This document shows, one piece after another, positions 15,101 through 24,033 of a stretch of 49,717 bases of DNA. The translations under genes and the position numbers were made by a program. The DNA comes from an uncultured Bacteriovoracaceae bacterium (GTDB taxonomy: Bacteria > Bdellovibrionota > Bacteriovoracia > Bacteriovoracales > Bacteriovoracaceae). The DNA lies in NCBI GenBank assembly GCA_950054155.1, contig CATLOT010000029.1, positions 1 to 49,717 of the forward strand. Reading direction: 5' to 3'. The notes below the pieces were generated by a model. That model had not been told where the DNA came from. It worked only from the letters and a program-made list of their open reading frames with translations, and ran no database searches. Every line of letters begins with the position of its first letter. The first letter of the stretch is position 1.

Positions 15101-15925
15101 CTATGCAACACGAGCAATGGACTCATGAGTGCTTTGCTCTGACTTTGACTTAAGAGGAGTTACATTTTCATTCGATGAATGATCCTCAAGCGTTTTAAGA
15201 TAGTGAAGTTTCTTTGGTAATTGATAAGCATAAGTCACAACCTGCCACATTGAACTCAGGCATGCTTTTGCCAAGCCCCAACTCATCAGCTTTTGAGTAT
15301 CTCCCTGTCTCGCAAAATGTTGAACTGGTACAACGGGGCAGTTCCCAAGATGGGTAAAGGAGAGGATAGAAAGAAAGATATTGGGCGCAAATAAAGCTGG
15401 CCCCAGGACGGTCAAGCAGTTCTTGAGAAAGTCCCTTTTGAAAAGACGATAGGGAATATTGGCATCTGGAATATCAACTTGAAAAATATCAAGAATAGAC
15501 TTTCTTAAAGAAAATGATATGAGCTTTCGCGTAAGAGGATCGTGTCTATTGACTCGATGGCCGAAGACGGCCTGAGATTCATGTCTTCTTTCCCAAACCT
15601 TAATAAAGTCTTCACTACTAAATTGATCATCACTATCGGTTTGGAAGACATAGTCATAGTTTTTTTGACAGGCACGAATATAACCATTTTTTACAGCAGC
15701 GCCATGTCCAGCATTGGTTTGATGAATAACTGTAAGGTGGCTTAGCCTATTCTTAAGCGATTCAAGAATTTTACCAGTCTTGTCGTTACTTCCATCATTA
15801 ACAATTTGGATTTCAAATGGGATAGCGAGGCTTAGCAGTTGCTCTCTCCAGTCTGAGATAACTTTTTCAATACACTGCTCTTCATTGTAGACGGGAATAA
15901 CTAAAATAACTGAATCTTTGGCCAT
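15101..15925 (-). CDS. GT2 glycosyltransferase, polyprenyl-phosphate type
   Basis: 274 residues. VILVIPVYNEEQCIEKVI, IVNDGSNDKTG and QTDSDDQF (the DxD metal site) define a family 2 enzyme of the DPM/GtrB type, and GAAVKNGYIRA is typical of that branch. Compared with the GT2 at 9177-9911 the C-terminal part is longer, with a moderately hydrophobic region (APNIFLSILSF), but there is no clear pair of membrane helices. It probably transfers a hexose to undecaprenyl phosphate for use by the Agl23-like protein encoded immediately downstream. The ATG has no clear Shine-Dalgarno sequence. Confidence 0.9.
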   Translation of the reverse strand: MAKDSVILVIPVYNEEQCIEKVISDWREQLLSLAIPFEIQIVNDGSNDKTGKILESLKNRLSHLTVIHQTNAGHGAAVKNGYIRACQKNYDYVFQTDSDDQFSSEDFIKVWERRHESQAVFGHRVNRHDPLTRKLISFSLRKSILDIFQVDIPDANIPYRLFKRDFLKNCLTVLGPALFAPNIFLSILSFTHLGNCPVVPVQHFARQGDTQKLMSWGLAKACLSSMWQVVTYAYQLPKKLHYLKTLEDHSSNENVTPLKSKSEQSTHESIARVA

Positions 15926-16033
15926 AATTCGCTAAACTCTAGTAAGTTGTTTGAGGGCTCATCCCCCAACATTCTTTACTCAGTATAGACTATTTTTAGT
16001 TAGGGCGTCTCGAGGGGAAAAATAGGTATTATT

Positions 16034-17281
16034 GTGGGAATCAGTAAAAAAATAAAAGAAGTTCATCACACCATTACTGGACTCAAATGGTCGGAAAAGG
16101 TGAACCTTCTCAGTATCGGCGCCACTCTCTTTCTCCTCTTTTTTAGTTACCCTTTTATGAGAACCACGACAACTTCTTTGCTTTTGACTCATCATGGGGT
16201 CAAGGCCAGCCCTTATGCTTGGATCTATTCTGTTCTATGCCTGAGCATAATAGTCAGTGTCTTTAATCACTTTCAAAAGAAAATCCGTGCTCAAAGACTC
16301 TACTTATTTTCAACATTGGTAACTTGCGCTTCGTTTTTAATTTCTTATTCTTTTTTTAAAACCCTCTCAAGTCTTTGGGCTTATCCTCTCTACGTTCTCA
16401 AGGAAGTCTATATCGTTATGCTTGTCCATAGCGTACTAGGTCACCTGAATGCCTCAGTCCATGAGGAGCAGGCAAAAGTTATCTACGGACCTTTGGGTGC
16501 TGTGGGGAGTATTGGTGGCATACTAGGGGCATTTTCTGTGAGTGCTTTTGTTCAGGATTGGGGCGAACAAAACTTTCTCTATCTAGGCGTTGCAATCATT
16601 ATTCTCACGGGCTTCGTTTTCCTAAAGACTAAGAATAAAGAAGTTCATCTCGTTGAATCAAAGTCACATAGTCCGCTTACCTCTATAAAAGGTATTAAGA
16701 GTTTTGTTTTTTCAGTTGCTGCAATTGTGATACTCAGCCAATTTGTCATTAACATTGGTAATTACCAATTTAATATTTACCTAAATGATGCTTTCAGTGA
16801 CTCCCTTGGAAAAACCCAGTTTCTAGGCCAGGTATATGGATGGATAAACTCTTGTAGCCTTCTTATCCAAGTGCTTCTTCTTCCCCTTCTTTTAAAGTTT
16901 GTTCCTCCCTATTTGACTCACCTCGCAATACCTCTTGTCTATGGTTTAAGCTATTTTGTCGGCATGGCCTTTGGAGATGGCCTTATGCCCATGGCCATTA
17001 CCTTTGTTGTGTTTAAAGGATTAGATTATTCCTTATTTGGGGCCGCTAAAGAGTTGCTCTATTACGCTTTAACAGATATTCAAAAGTATGGTGCAAAATA
17101 CGTCGCCGATATGATCTCATACAGGCTGGCAAAGGGCGTTATTTCACTGGTTTTAATAAAGCTTCCTAGCTCTATGATCGGCGGTTTACTTGGCTTAAGT
17201 GTCATTGCCTGGATCATTTGTTTGGTCCCCTTGTTGAGAAGCTATAAGAAATTACATCTATATAAGAAGGAGAACTCATGA
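16034..17281 (+). CDS. MFS-like multi-spanning transporter
   Basis: 415 residues with about 10-12 hydrophobic segments, starting with SIGATLFLLFFSYPFMR. The segment GPLGAVGSIGGILGAF in the middle, between the two halves, is a glycine-rich helix typical of major facilitator proteins. The general layout recalls the ATP/ADP-translocase-like (NTT/Tlc) branch of the superfamily, but I cannot assign a substrate. The start is GTG with AGG upstream. The last bases overlap the M3 peptidase start as ATGA, so translation of the two is coupled. A peptide, nucleotide or amino-acid substrate would fit with a cytoplasmic peptidase partner. Confidence 0.82.
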   Translation: MGISKKIKEVHHTITGLKWSEKVNLLSIGATLFLLFFSYPFMRTTTTSLLLTHHGVKASPYAWIYSVLCLSIIVSVFNHFQKKIRAQRLYLFSTLVTCASFLISYSFFKTLSSLWAYPLYVLKEVYIVMLVHSVLGHLNASVHEEQAKVIYGPLGAVGSIGGILGAFSVSAFVQDWGEQNFLYLGVAIIILTGFVFLKTKNKEVHLVESKSHSPLTSIKGIKSFVFSVAAIVILSQFVINIGNYQFNIYLNDAFSDSLGKTQFLGQVYGWINSCSLLIQVLLLPLLLKFVPPYLTHLAIPLVYGLSYFVGMAFGDGLMPMAITFVVFKGLDYSLFGAAKELLYYALTDIQKYGAKYVADMISYRLAKGVISLVLIKLPSSMIGGLLGLSVIAWIICLVPLLRSYKKLHLYKKENS

Positions 17282-19317
17282 ACCCATTAATGCACAAATA
17301 CGAAACTCCCTTTGAGACAGTGCCTTTCGATTTGATCAAACCAGAGCATTTTCTTCCTGCTCTTACTGAGTCAATTAAAATTGCGAAAGAAAATATTGAA
17401 GCTATTAAGAAGAGCGATGAAAAGCCAACTTTCTCTAATGTCTGCGAGACACTTGAGGTCGCGGGTGAACAGGTCGGAAAAGTTGCGAGTGTTTTTTACA
17501 ATCTTCACTCAGCAGAGTCGAATGATGAAATTCAAAATATCGCCAAAGAATTTTCTCCCCTCATCACTGACTATTCAAATGATGTTCAGCTTGATCTAGA
17601 GCTCTTTGAAAAGGTACGTGCCGTTTATGAAGAGAAGGACTCTCTCAATCTGAATAAAGAAGAGATGATGCTCCTTGAGAAACAATACAAGGGCTTTGTT
17701 AGAAATGGCGCTCAATTGGACGAAGAGAAGAAGAATAAACTTCGTGAAATTGATAAAGAACTCAGTAACATCTCCCTTGTTTTTGGAGACAATGTTCTTA
17801 AAGAAACAAATGATTTTCTTATGATTCTCGACAGTGAAGATGACCTCAAGGGGTTACCGGAGTCGGCAATCGAAGCAGCTGCTCAGCTTGCAAAAGAAAA
17901 AGAGAATGAAGGGAAGTGGGCTGTAAGTCTCGATTACCCAAGCTTTGTTCCTTTTATGACATATGCAGAGAATAGAGAGCTAAGAGAAAAACTCTATAAA
18001 GCTTTCACTTCTAAGGCTTTCAAAGGAAATGAAAACGATAATCAAGACATCGTTAAAAAGATTGCTCTTCTTCGTCATGAGCGTGCGAACTTACTTGGTT
18101 ACAAAACTCATGCTGACTTTGTTCTAGAGGAGAGAATGGCAGAGAGTCCTGCAAAGGTTATGGAATTCCTTAACAACCTTCTTGATAAGGCTAAACCTAT
18201 CGCAGTTAAAGAGATGGATGAGCTTAAGGCTTATGCTGAAAAGAATGGTGGTCCAGCAAGTGATGATTTTCGTCCTTGGGATCAGTCTTTCTGGGCAGAA
18301 AAACTCAAAAAAGAAAAATATGACTTTGATTCAGAGAAACTAAAGCCTTACTTTAAACTTGAAAATGTTGTTGATGGGGTTTTTGAAGTTGCCGAAAAAC
18401 TCTATGGACTTAATTTTAAAGAAAGACGCGACATTCCTGTTTACCACGAAGACGTAAGAGCTTTTGAAGTAACGGATAGTGATCAAAGACATATCGGTGT
18501 TTTCTATGCTGACTTTTTCCCACGTCCAGGAAAGAGAGCTGGTGCATGGATGACTACGTTTAGAGATCAGCACAAGAAAAATGGTGTTGATTATAGACCT
18601 CATGTTTCCATTGTTTGTAGCTTTACTAAGCCAACAGAAACGAAACCAAGTCTTCTTACCTTCAATGAAGTGCTTACTCTCTTTCATGAGTTTGGTCATG
18701 GACTTCATGGGTTACTTTCTAAATGTACTTACGAGAGTGTGTCAGGTACTTCCGTTTACTGGGACTTTGTTGAACTCCCTTCTCAAGTCTTTGAGAACTG
18801 GGCTTATGAAAAAGAGTGTCTTGACCTCTTTGCTCGTCACTATGAGACCAATGAGCCTATTCCTGCCGAGTTTATTGAAAAGATTAAAATAAGCTCTAAT
18901 TTTCATGAAGGCCGCCAAACATTGAGACAACTCTCTTTTGGCTTCCTTGATATGAAGTGGCACGGAGAAGATCCATCACAAGTGAAAGATGTGGGAGAGT
19001 TTGAAAACAACGCCATGAAGCCTTGTGAACTTCTAAAGCCTAATGAAGGCTCTAATATGAGTGTAAGCTTTGGCCACATCTTTAGAGGTGGGTACTCAGC
19101 TGGTTACTACTCTTATAAATGGGCTGAAGTCCTTGATGCAGATGCTTTTGAAGCCTTTAAAGAAAAAGGTATCTTTAATAAGGAAGTTGCAGACTCTTTC
19201 AGAGAGAATATTCTTGAAAGAGGTGGTAGTGATCATCCTATGACTCTTTATAAGAGCTTCAGAGGTGATGAGCCTAAGCCCGATGCACTTTTAAAGAGAG
19301 CAGGTCTTATTTCGTAA
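17278..19317 (+). CDS. M3-family zinc metallopeptidase (peptidyl-dipeptidase Dcp / oligopeptidase A type)
   Basis: 679 residues, the length of E. coli Dcp and PrlC (about 680). The zinc motif HEFGH is at His470-His474 in LTLFHEFGHGLHGLLS, and the C-terminal Glu ligand is expected in SVYWDFVELPSQVFENW. The N-terminal half has the family's long helical lid, and the QYKGFVRNGAQLDEEKKNKL segment looks closer to Dcp than to PrlC. It would cut dipeptides or short oligopeptides in the cytoplasm; there is no signal peptide. Translation is coupled to the upstream transporter gene (ATGA), suggesting uptake and breakdown of peptides. A perfect intrinsic terminator follows the stop by about 30 bases, inside the opposing gene. 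Confidence 0.95.
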   Translation: MNPLMHKYETPFETVPFDLIKPEHFLPALTESIKIAKENIEAIKKSDEKPTFSNVCETLEVAGEQVGKVASVFYNLHSAESNDEIQNIAKEFSPLITDYSNDVQLDLELFEKVRAVYEEKDSLNLNKEEMMLLEKQYKGFVRNGAQLDEEKKNKLREIDKELSNISLVFGDNVLKETNDFLMILDSEDDLKGLPESAIEAAAQLAKEKENEGKWAVSLDYPSFVPFMTYAENRELREKLYKAFTSKAFKGNENDNQDIVKKIALLRHERANLLGYKTHADFVLEERMAESPAKVMEFLNNLLDKAKPIAVKEMDELKAYAEKNGGPASDDFRPWDQSFWAEKLKKEKYDFDSEKLKPYFKLENVVDGVFEVAEKLYGLNFKERRDIPVYHEDVRAFEVTDSDQRHIGVFYADFFPRPGKRAGAWMTTFRDQHKKNGVDYRPHVSIVCSFTKPTETKPSLLTFNEVLTLFHEFGHGLHGLLSKCTYESVSGTSVYWDFVELPSQVFENWAYEKECLDLFARHYETNEPIPAEFIEKIKISSNFHEGRQTLRQLSFGFLDMKWHGEDPSQVKDVGEFENNAMKPCELLKPNEGSNMSVSFGHIFRGGYSAGYYSYKWAEVLDADAFEAFKEKGIFNKEVADSFRENILERGGSDHPMTLYKSFRGDEPKPDALLKRAGLIS

Positions 19318-20377
19318 AATCAGCAAAAACTTTTTTAGCATTTTCAAAGGGAAGCGGTAAGCTTCCCTTTTTTTGTACCAATTCCTCAAGCCAAGGATAG
19401 AGCTGGTCACTAAAGTCGATACTACTCTCAAGAGGGAGTGTTGAGGGAAGATTATCAACACTAAGAACCTCTACGGGGTGAGGGTAATTTAAAGGAAGAA
19501 AGGGCTTTTCCCACGTGGTCGATTCATTATAAATCGGAATGGGGTTGAGATCGCTATTAGGGTCACAACTGACATCAGCAATAATTTTTAAAATACTCTC
19601 TGATTGGCGCAATAATTGATCATCAATAAAGGGAGGGATTTTATTGAGGATTAAAGCGGCATTAATCATGATGTCATGCTCTAATATCTTCTCAAAAGGA
19701 CCACCAATCTTGGTCTCTTGGTAATCCCAGCTCGTTGCTTGAATATCAAAATGGTTGAGAAGCTCCGCAGCTCCTTTGCCACAACGACCAAGAGCGCCAA
19801 TGATCATAACCTTGGGGTTATTAATCGGGGCTTTCTCTTTTTTCTGTGCGATTGTTTTAAGGAGTTCTTCAATAGTGGGGTAACTTCTTAGCTCAGGATA
19901 GTTTTGCAGGTCCTCATATTGGCGGTGATAGAAGCGATCAAGAGCAAAGGCTGCACCAGCAAAGCCAGCCCAGTGGCCAAAGGCTGCTATTCGCCTTTGA
20001 TTTTGGTCAGTTAAATATTCAAGGTCAAAGAGGGTTCCGCCATCTTCTTTATAACGTTTAAGAATCTCTTGAGAACCACTTTGTCCTTTGAAGACATGAG
20101 CAAAGTAAATATGGTTATGTTTAAACTTAACAGTGTCATCAACGATCTCTTTTAAACCTAGAATATAATAGTCAAGAGGCGCCTGTTGCCATGAGTGCGC
20201 GGGAGCAATCTCACAGCCTGCCTCTTCGTAATCATTAATCGGAAAAATACGATGGGGATCATTTTCAACAACAATGTGGGCACCCTGTTGGACAAGCTTG
20301 TGTGCATTTTCTGGTGTGAGAGAGGTTCGCCTTTCTTTTTCTTTTGTTTCAGCTCGCAACCAAATTTTAGCGCTCAT
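19307..20377 (-). CDS. saccharopine dehydrogenase, NAD+, L-lysine-forming (fungal LYS1 type)
   Basis: 356 residues, close to the roughly 370 of yeast Lys1. The N-terminal LRAETKEKERRTSLTPENA, the VENDPHRIFPINDYEEAGC segment, ILGLKEI, IYFAHVFKGQ, GTLFDLEYL and RRIAAFGHWAGFAGAA all follow the fungal enzyme closely. The second half has a Rossmann-type MIIGALGRCGKGA and a DVSCDPNSD segment. The enzyme interconverts saccharopine and lysine plus 2-oxoglutarate. In fungi it is the last step of the aminoadipate lysine pathway; in bacteria the direction and role are less certain. It is the last gene of a leftward operon with an MFS transporter and a nitronate monooxygenase. A terminator for the opposing gene is embedded near its 3' end. 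Confidence 0.88.
   Translation of the reverse strand: MSAKIWLRAETKEKERRTSLTPENAHKLVQQGAHIVVENDPHRIFPINDYEEAGCEIAPAHSWQQAPLDYYILGLKEIVDDTVKFKHNHIYFAHVFKGQSGSQEILKRYKEDGGTLFDLEYLTDQNQRRIAAFGHWAGFAGAAFALDRFYHRQYEDLQNYPELRSYPTIEELLKTIAQKKEKAPINNPKVMIIGALGRCGKGAAELLNHFDIQATSWDYQETKIGGPFEKILEHDIMINAALILNKIPPFIDDQLLRQSESILKIIADVSCDPNSDLNPIPIYNESTTWEKPFLPLNYPHPVEVLSVDNLPSTLPLESSIDFSDQLYPWLEELVQKKGSLPLPFENAKKVFADFTK
19346..19374 (+). terminator. intrinsic terminator for the M3 peptidase, inside the opposing gene
   Basis: A perfect 10-base-pair stem AAAGGGAAGC (19346-19355) / GCTTCCCTTT (19361-19370), loop GGTAA, and a run of seven T through 19374. It lies 29 bases after the plus-strand stop and within codons of the saccharopine dehydrogenase gene on the other strand. 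Confidence 0.9.
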
Positions 20378-20394
20378 GGATTATTCCTTAGGGT

Positions 20395-21633
20395 TTAGAC
20401 TTGAACGACGCGTTCAACTTTACCTGGCTCCGTTTTCCAAAGAAGCCTCATATGCTTTAAGGGAAGTCTAAGATTGATCGAGAGGAAAAACAAGACGGCA
20501 GCAGCAAGTAACAGTTCCATTGTCTGATATTTTTCACCTAGAATCGCAATTAAAAGGCCTCCCGATATATTGGGAATGATAAAAGACATCTCTAAGAGAG
20601 AGTGGACTCTTGTAAGAAAGTGAGTTTCGACAGAGTCACTAATAAAATTCATTTGCGTCGTAATACGAATAAAAACCAGATAGCCCCAAATGAAGAGGAT
20701 CAAACAGGAGAGCGGGAAGTTACGATTAAGGACAAAGGCAATGAAGATAAGTGTTTCAATAATAATGGTCAGAAGGGGGACTTTTCCATGAGGAAGGTAG
20801 TGGCTTACCTTTTCAGCGCTCCAGCTCCCAACAATACCGCCTAGTCCAAAAAAGGCCATAATGATTCCGTAGTGTCTCTCTGACTTTTCTAGGATCTCAA
20901 TAGTAAAGGGAACAAGAAGGGGGATAAGAATTCCAATCGCAAGGCCTGCACAAAAAGCATTCAAGTTGATTGCAAGAAGGTCTTTTCTCTTTCCAAGATA
21001 TTTGAAGCCTTCTTTAATCTCGAGAAAAAGACCTTCCTGTTGAGTATGAACTTCTCTTTCATCACTGTAGATCATTTGACTGAGTAGCCATAGGCCAAGC
21101 GCATAGGTCAGAAGATCACCAAGAAGGATGAGATTGATTCCATTGAGTAGTCCAAAGAGTGTTGCACCAAGAAGAGGACCAACCAAATGAAGGATCGCGA
21201 CGGTGCTTCCAAAGAGCCCATTCGCTTTCTTGATATTCTCTTGAGGTACAATTTCGTTAATCATCGCCTGCCGCGAGGGCCTAAAGATACCCGTAAAAAA
21301 AGCAATGACTGCATTACAGGCAATGACCATTGGAATATTTTGAAAGAAGAAAAGAAGGATCAGGAGAGGGATTCTTGCGATTTCACAAAAGATGAGAATT
21401 TTCTTTCTATTGTATTTATTTCCAATAGGGCCACCGAGAATTCCTCCTAGTGTTAGAAATACCAAGAAGACTGCTCTTAAGATTCCTAGGTAGGCCTTAT
21501 TTTGACCCGAGAGCTTAAAGACAAAAAGCATGAGAACAGTCTCGGTAACAAAACTTCCAAGTTCACTTGTGATCCCAGCAATATATAACTTTCTGAAGTT
21601 TGGGAGTTTAAGTATTTTTGGAGTCCGAATCAA
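20395..21633 (-). CDS. MFS transporter (EntS/MFS_3-like exporter family)
   Basis: 412 residues with about 12 hydrophobic segments. FRKLYIAGITSELGSFVTET at the N-terminus, then GGPIGNKYNRKKILI (the loop 2-3 G-x-x-x-[DN]-[RK]-x-G-R-[RK] position of MFS proteins) and FRPSRQAMINEIVPQENIKKANGL are typical of the enterobactin-exporter-like group. The start is a TTG, 11 bases after the nitronate monooxygenase stop; no better start is visible. Substrate unknown. Position between nitronate monooxygenase and saccharopine dehydrogenase suggests export of a small metabolite, but this is only context. Confidence 0.87.
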   Translation of the reverse strand: MIRTPKILKLPNFRKLYIAGITSELGSFVTETVLMLFVFKLSGQNKAYLGILRAVFLVFLTLGGILGGPIGNKYNRKKILIFCEIARIPLLILLFFFQNIPMVIACNAVIAFFTGIFRPSRQAMINEIVPQENIKKANGLFGSTVAILHLVGPLLGATLFGLLNGINLILLGDLLTYALGLWLLSQMIYSDEREVHTQQEGLFLEIKEGFKYLGKRKDLLAINLNAFCAGLAIGILIPLLVPFTIEILEKSERHYGIIMAFFGLGGIVGSWSAEKVSHYLPHGKVPLLTIIIETLIFIAFVLNRNFPLSCLILFIWGYLVFIRITTQMNFISDSVETHFLTRVHSLLEMSFIIPNISGGLLIAILGEKYQTMELLLAAAVLFFLSINLRLPLKHMRLLWKTEPGKVERVVQV

Positions 21634-21644
21634 GAAAGGTATTC

Positions 21645-22628
21645 CTATAAATGGCGCTCGTTAAGGCTCTTAAGAGCTTCCTCGTATTGTGAGATGAGTG
21701 TGTCTACGATCTCTTTGACACTTTCTCTCTTTGTTACGAATTCGATCGAAGGACCAGCACACCAAATAGTTTTGTAAGTTGCACTGAAGGCCGCTTTTTC
21801 CAGCAGTTTGGTGCCTTTATAGTAGGTGAGCATTTTAGCGTATTTCTTAAGCTTCTTATTTTGGTTGAGAAAACCTTCTACGAAATTTTGTTCTGTACCA
21901 ATCTTTTGAACATAGGGGGTGTTTATAACAGTACAAGGAGTACCAGAGAGTTTGCTGGTCATGACAATATCGTCGGCACCATATTTTACGATGGCGTCTT
22001 TATACTCTTCACTCACACCTGATTCATGACAAGCGATAAAAGGTGAGCCCACAGAAACTCCTTCTGAGCCCAAGGCAAGAGTACTGAGAAGGCCTGCACC
22101 TGTTCCAACTCCACCGGCACTAATGACAGGAATGCTACATTCTTTTAAAAGCATAGGAACAAGAAGTGAGGCGGGAATAGGACCAGCGTGTCCTCCAGCA
22201 CCACTATTCACGGCAATAACGGCATCCGCACCAAGCTTTTCAACCTTCTTTGCATATTCAGTATCGACGACATCACAAATGACTTTTACGCCATGAGGTT
22301 TGAGCATTTTGATCGTTTTCTCAGGACTACCGAGTGAAGTGATCACATAATCGGGGTTGTACTTTTGACAGATCTCAAGTTGACGCTCTAGGTGAATATT
22401 ACTTTTATTGACAATAAGATTTATTCCAAAGGCACCGTCACAATTCTCTTTAAGGTCTTTCATCGCGACCTCAAACTCTTCCGGAGCTCTCCAGTTAAGA
22501 GCAGGGGCGCAACCGGTGATACCAGCTTGTGCAGCGGCTTTGAGCATTTCAATATTAGAGACAAGAAACATGGGGGCCATGATGATGGGATATTTAGTTT
22601 TAAAGGTTTCTGTTATCCAAGTTTTCAT
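21645..22628 (-). CDS. nitronate monooxygenase (2-nitropropane dioxygenase family)
   Basis: 327 residues forming an FMN-binding TIM barrel. Family marks are PIIMAPMFLVSN near the N-terminus, NSGAGGHAG (the HAG motif whose His is the catalytic base in this family), VISAGGVGTGAGLLSTLALG and GVSVGSPFIA, which form the phosphate-binding loop for FMN. It would oxidise propionate-3-nitronate or alkyl nitronates, though some members are enoyl-reductase-like (FabK), which share the same fold; the spacing here favours nitronate monooxygenase. First gene of a leftward operon with the MFS transporter and saccharopine dehydrogenase. Confidence 0.9.
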   Translation of the reverse strand: MKTWITETFKTKYPIIMAPMFLVSNIEMLKAAAQAGITGCAPALNWRAPEEFEVAMKDLKENCDGAFGINLIVNKSNIHLERQLEICQKYNPDYVITSLGSPEKTIKMLKPHGVKVICDVVDTEYAKKVEKLGADAVIAVNSGAGGHAGPIPASLLVPMLLKECSIPVISAGGVGTGAGLLSTLALGSEGVSVGSPFIACHESGVSEEYKDAIVKYGADDIVMTSKLSGTPCTVINTPYVQKIGTEQNFVEGFLNQNKKLKKYAKMLTYYKGTKLLEKAAFSATYKTIWCAGPSIEFVTKRESVKEIVDTLISQYEEALKSLNERHL

Positions 22629-22667
22629 CTTAAATCCTTTTAAAAAGCGACACTCATTCTATGTAAG

Positions 22668-22687
22668 AAGTTATCAGAGAATAACTT
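22668..22687. promoter_or_regulatory. 20-base palindrome in a divergent promoter region
   Basis: AAGTTAT (22668-22674) and ATAACTT (22681-22687) form a perfect 7-base-pair inverted repeat with a 6-base spacer. It sits between the nitronate monooxygenase operon and the M28 peptidase gene, so it could be an operator for either direction. Confidence 0.4.
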
Positions 22688-22782
22688 TCGAATCACCTAC
22701 TTTAATGGATTACCATAGATATGTTCACAAATAAGTTTCAAGGAAGAAGCTACCATAAAGAACAAATGCCAAGGAGGGCGTT

Positions 22783-23985
22783 GTGTTTAAATCTATCTTG
22801 AGAACCCTAGTCGGGTGCTACTTAGTTGCCTCTTTAACTCAGACAGTTTCTGCTGCTCCGGCACCAGCGCAAAAAATATTTGTCACAATGGGAAAAGACC
22901 TTTCTCATCATGTCTTTACTGAGAAGAGTAATAAGATTGTTTCGACTCATGATGATCTTACTGTTGTTGAGATCACACCTGAAGACTTTGAAAAAATCTC
23001 CCATTCTGCCCATGAAGAGTTTAACCGCTGTGGTGGTTTCATGGCCCATAATTCGCTAGAAGAGGCTATGGCCGAACTCGATGGTAATGCGACAAGAGAA
23101 TTTGCAAAGAATGTTTCCCTTGCTGATTATTCTTTAAATCAGGCCAATACGGTAAAAGCCCATATCGGTGAAGCCAAAGAAATAAACATCAGAAATACCA
23201 TTATCAAGCTCTCAAGTTTTAGAAATCGTTATTACAAGAGTCAGACAGGGCTTGAGTCACAAGAGTGGCTTCTTGAGCAGTGGAAGCGAATTACGGCAAA
23301 GAGAAATGATATTAAAGTGTATAAATTTAAGCACACCGATTGGCCGCAAGATACGATCGTCGCTGAGATTGAGGGCGCAAGCTCAGAAAAAATTATCGTC
23401 GGTGGACACGCCGATAGTGTTGCTGGATGGTGGGGGAGAGAGAGAGCTCATGCACCGGGTGCAGATGATAATGCTTCAGGTATTGCGACGATGACAGAGG
23501 TTCTTCGCGTTCTTGTTGATAGCGGATACAAGCCTCAAAAAACGATTGTCTTTGCAGCCTACGCCGCAGAAGAAGTTGGCCTTCTTGGATCAAAAGACAT
23601 GGCCAAAACTTATAAAGCCCAAAATGAAACTATTCTTGGTGTTCTTCAGCTTGATATGACCAATTTTCAAGGAAGTGAGCAAGATATTGTGATGATGACA
23701 GACTATACAAATGAGGGACAAAACAAATTCATTGCGACTCTCATAGATACTTATCTTCCTGGTGTGAGTTGGGGTTATGGGAAGTGTGGATACGCGTGCT
23801 CGGATCATGCAAGTTGGACTTCTCAAGGTTTCCCTGCCTCAATGCCTTTTGAAGCTAAGAAGAATGATATGAACCCCCATATCCATACAAGCCGTGACAC
23901 TTTAGCCCAGTCTGATAACCATGCTAAACATGCCTTAAAGTTTGCCAAAATGGCCTTGGCCTATGTGATTGAACTAGATAATTAA
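22783..23985 (+). CDS. secreted M28-family zinc aminopeptidase
   Basis: 400 residues, GTG start with AAGGAGGG upstream. The signal peptide (SILRTLVGCYLVASLTQTVSAA) ends at an AxA-type site. The catalytic domain has the co-catalytic zinc ligands in order: His209 (VGGHADS), Asp229 (GADDNASG), Glu264 with Glu263 as general base (YAAEEVGLLGS), Asp291 (QLDMTNF) and His368 (HIHTSRDTL). Cys residues in YGKCGYACSDH match the disulfide of the Vibrio proteolyticus leucine aminopeptidase. About 170 residues precede the catalytic domain and could be a propeptide. It would release N-terminal hydrophobic residues from peptides outside the cytoplasm. Confidence 0.95.
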   Translation: MFKSILRTLVGCYLVASLTQTVSAAPAPAQKIFVTMGKDLSHHVFTEKSNKIVSTHDDLTVVEITPEDFEKISHSAHEEFNRCGGFMAHNSLEEAMAELDGNATREFAKNVSLADYSLNQANTVKAHIGEAKEINIRNTIIKLSSFRNRYYKSQTGLESQEWLLEQWKRITAKRNDIKVYKFKHTDWPQDTIVAEIEGASSEKIIVGGHADSVAGWWGRERAHAPGADDNASGIATMTEVLRVLVDSGYKPQKTIVFAAYAAEEVGLLGSKDMAKTYKAQNETILGVLQLDMTNFQGSEQDIVMMTDYTNEGQNKFIATLIDTYLPGVSWGYGKCGYACSDHASWTSQGFPASMPFEAKKNDMNPHIHTSRDTLAQSDNHAKHALKFAKMALAYVIELDN

Positions 23986-24033
23986 CCCTCCGAGGGTATA
24001 GAATGGGGTATACGTTTAAACCTTGGAGACTAA

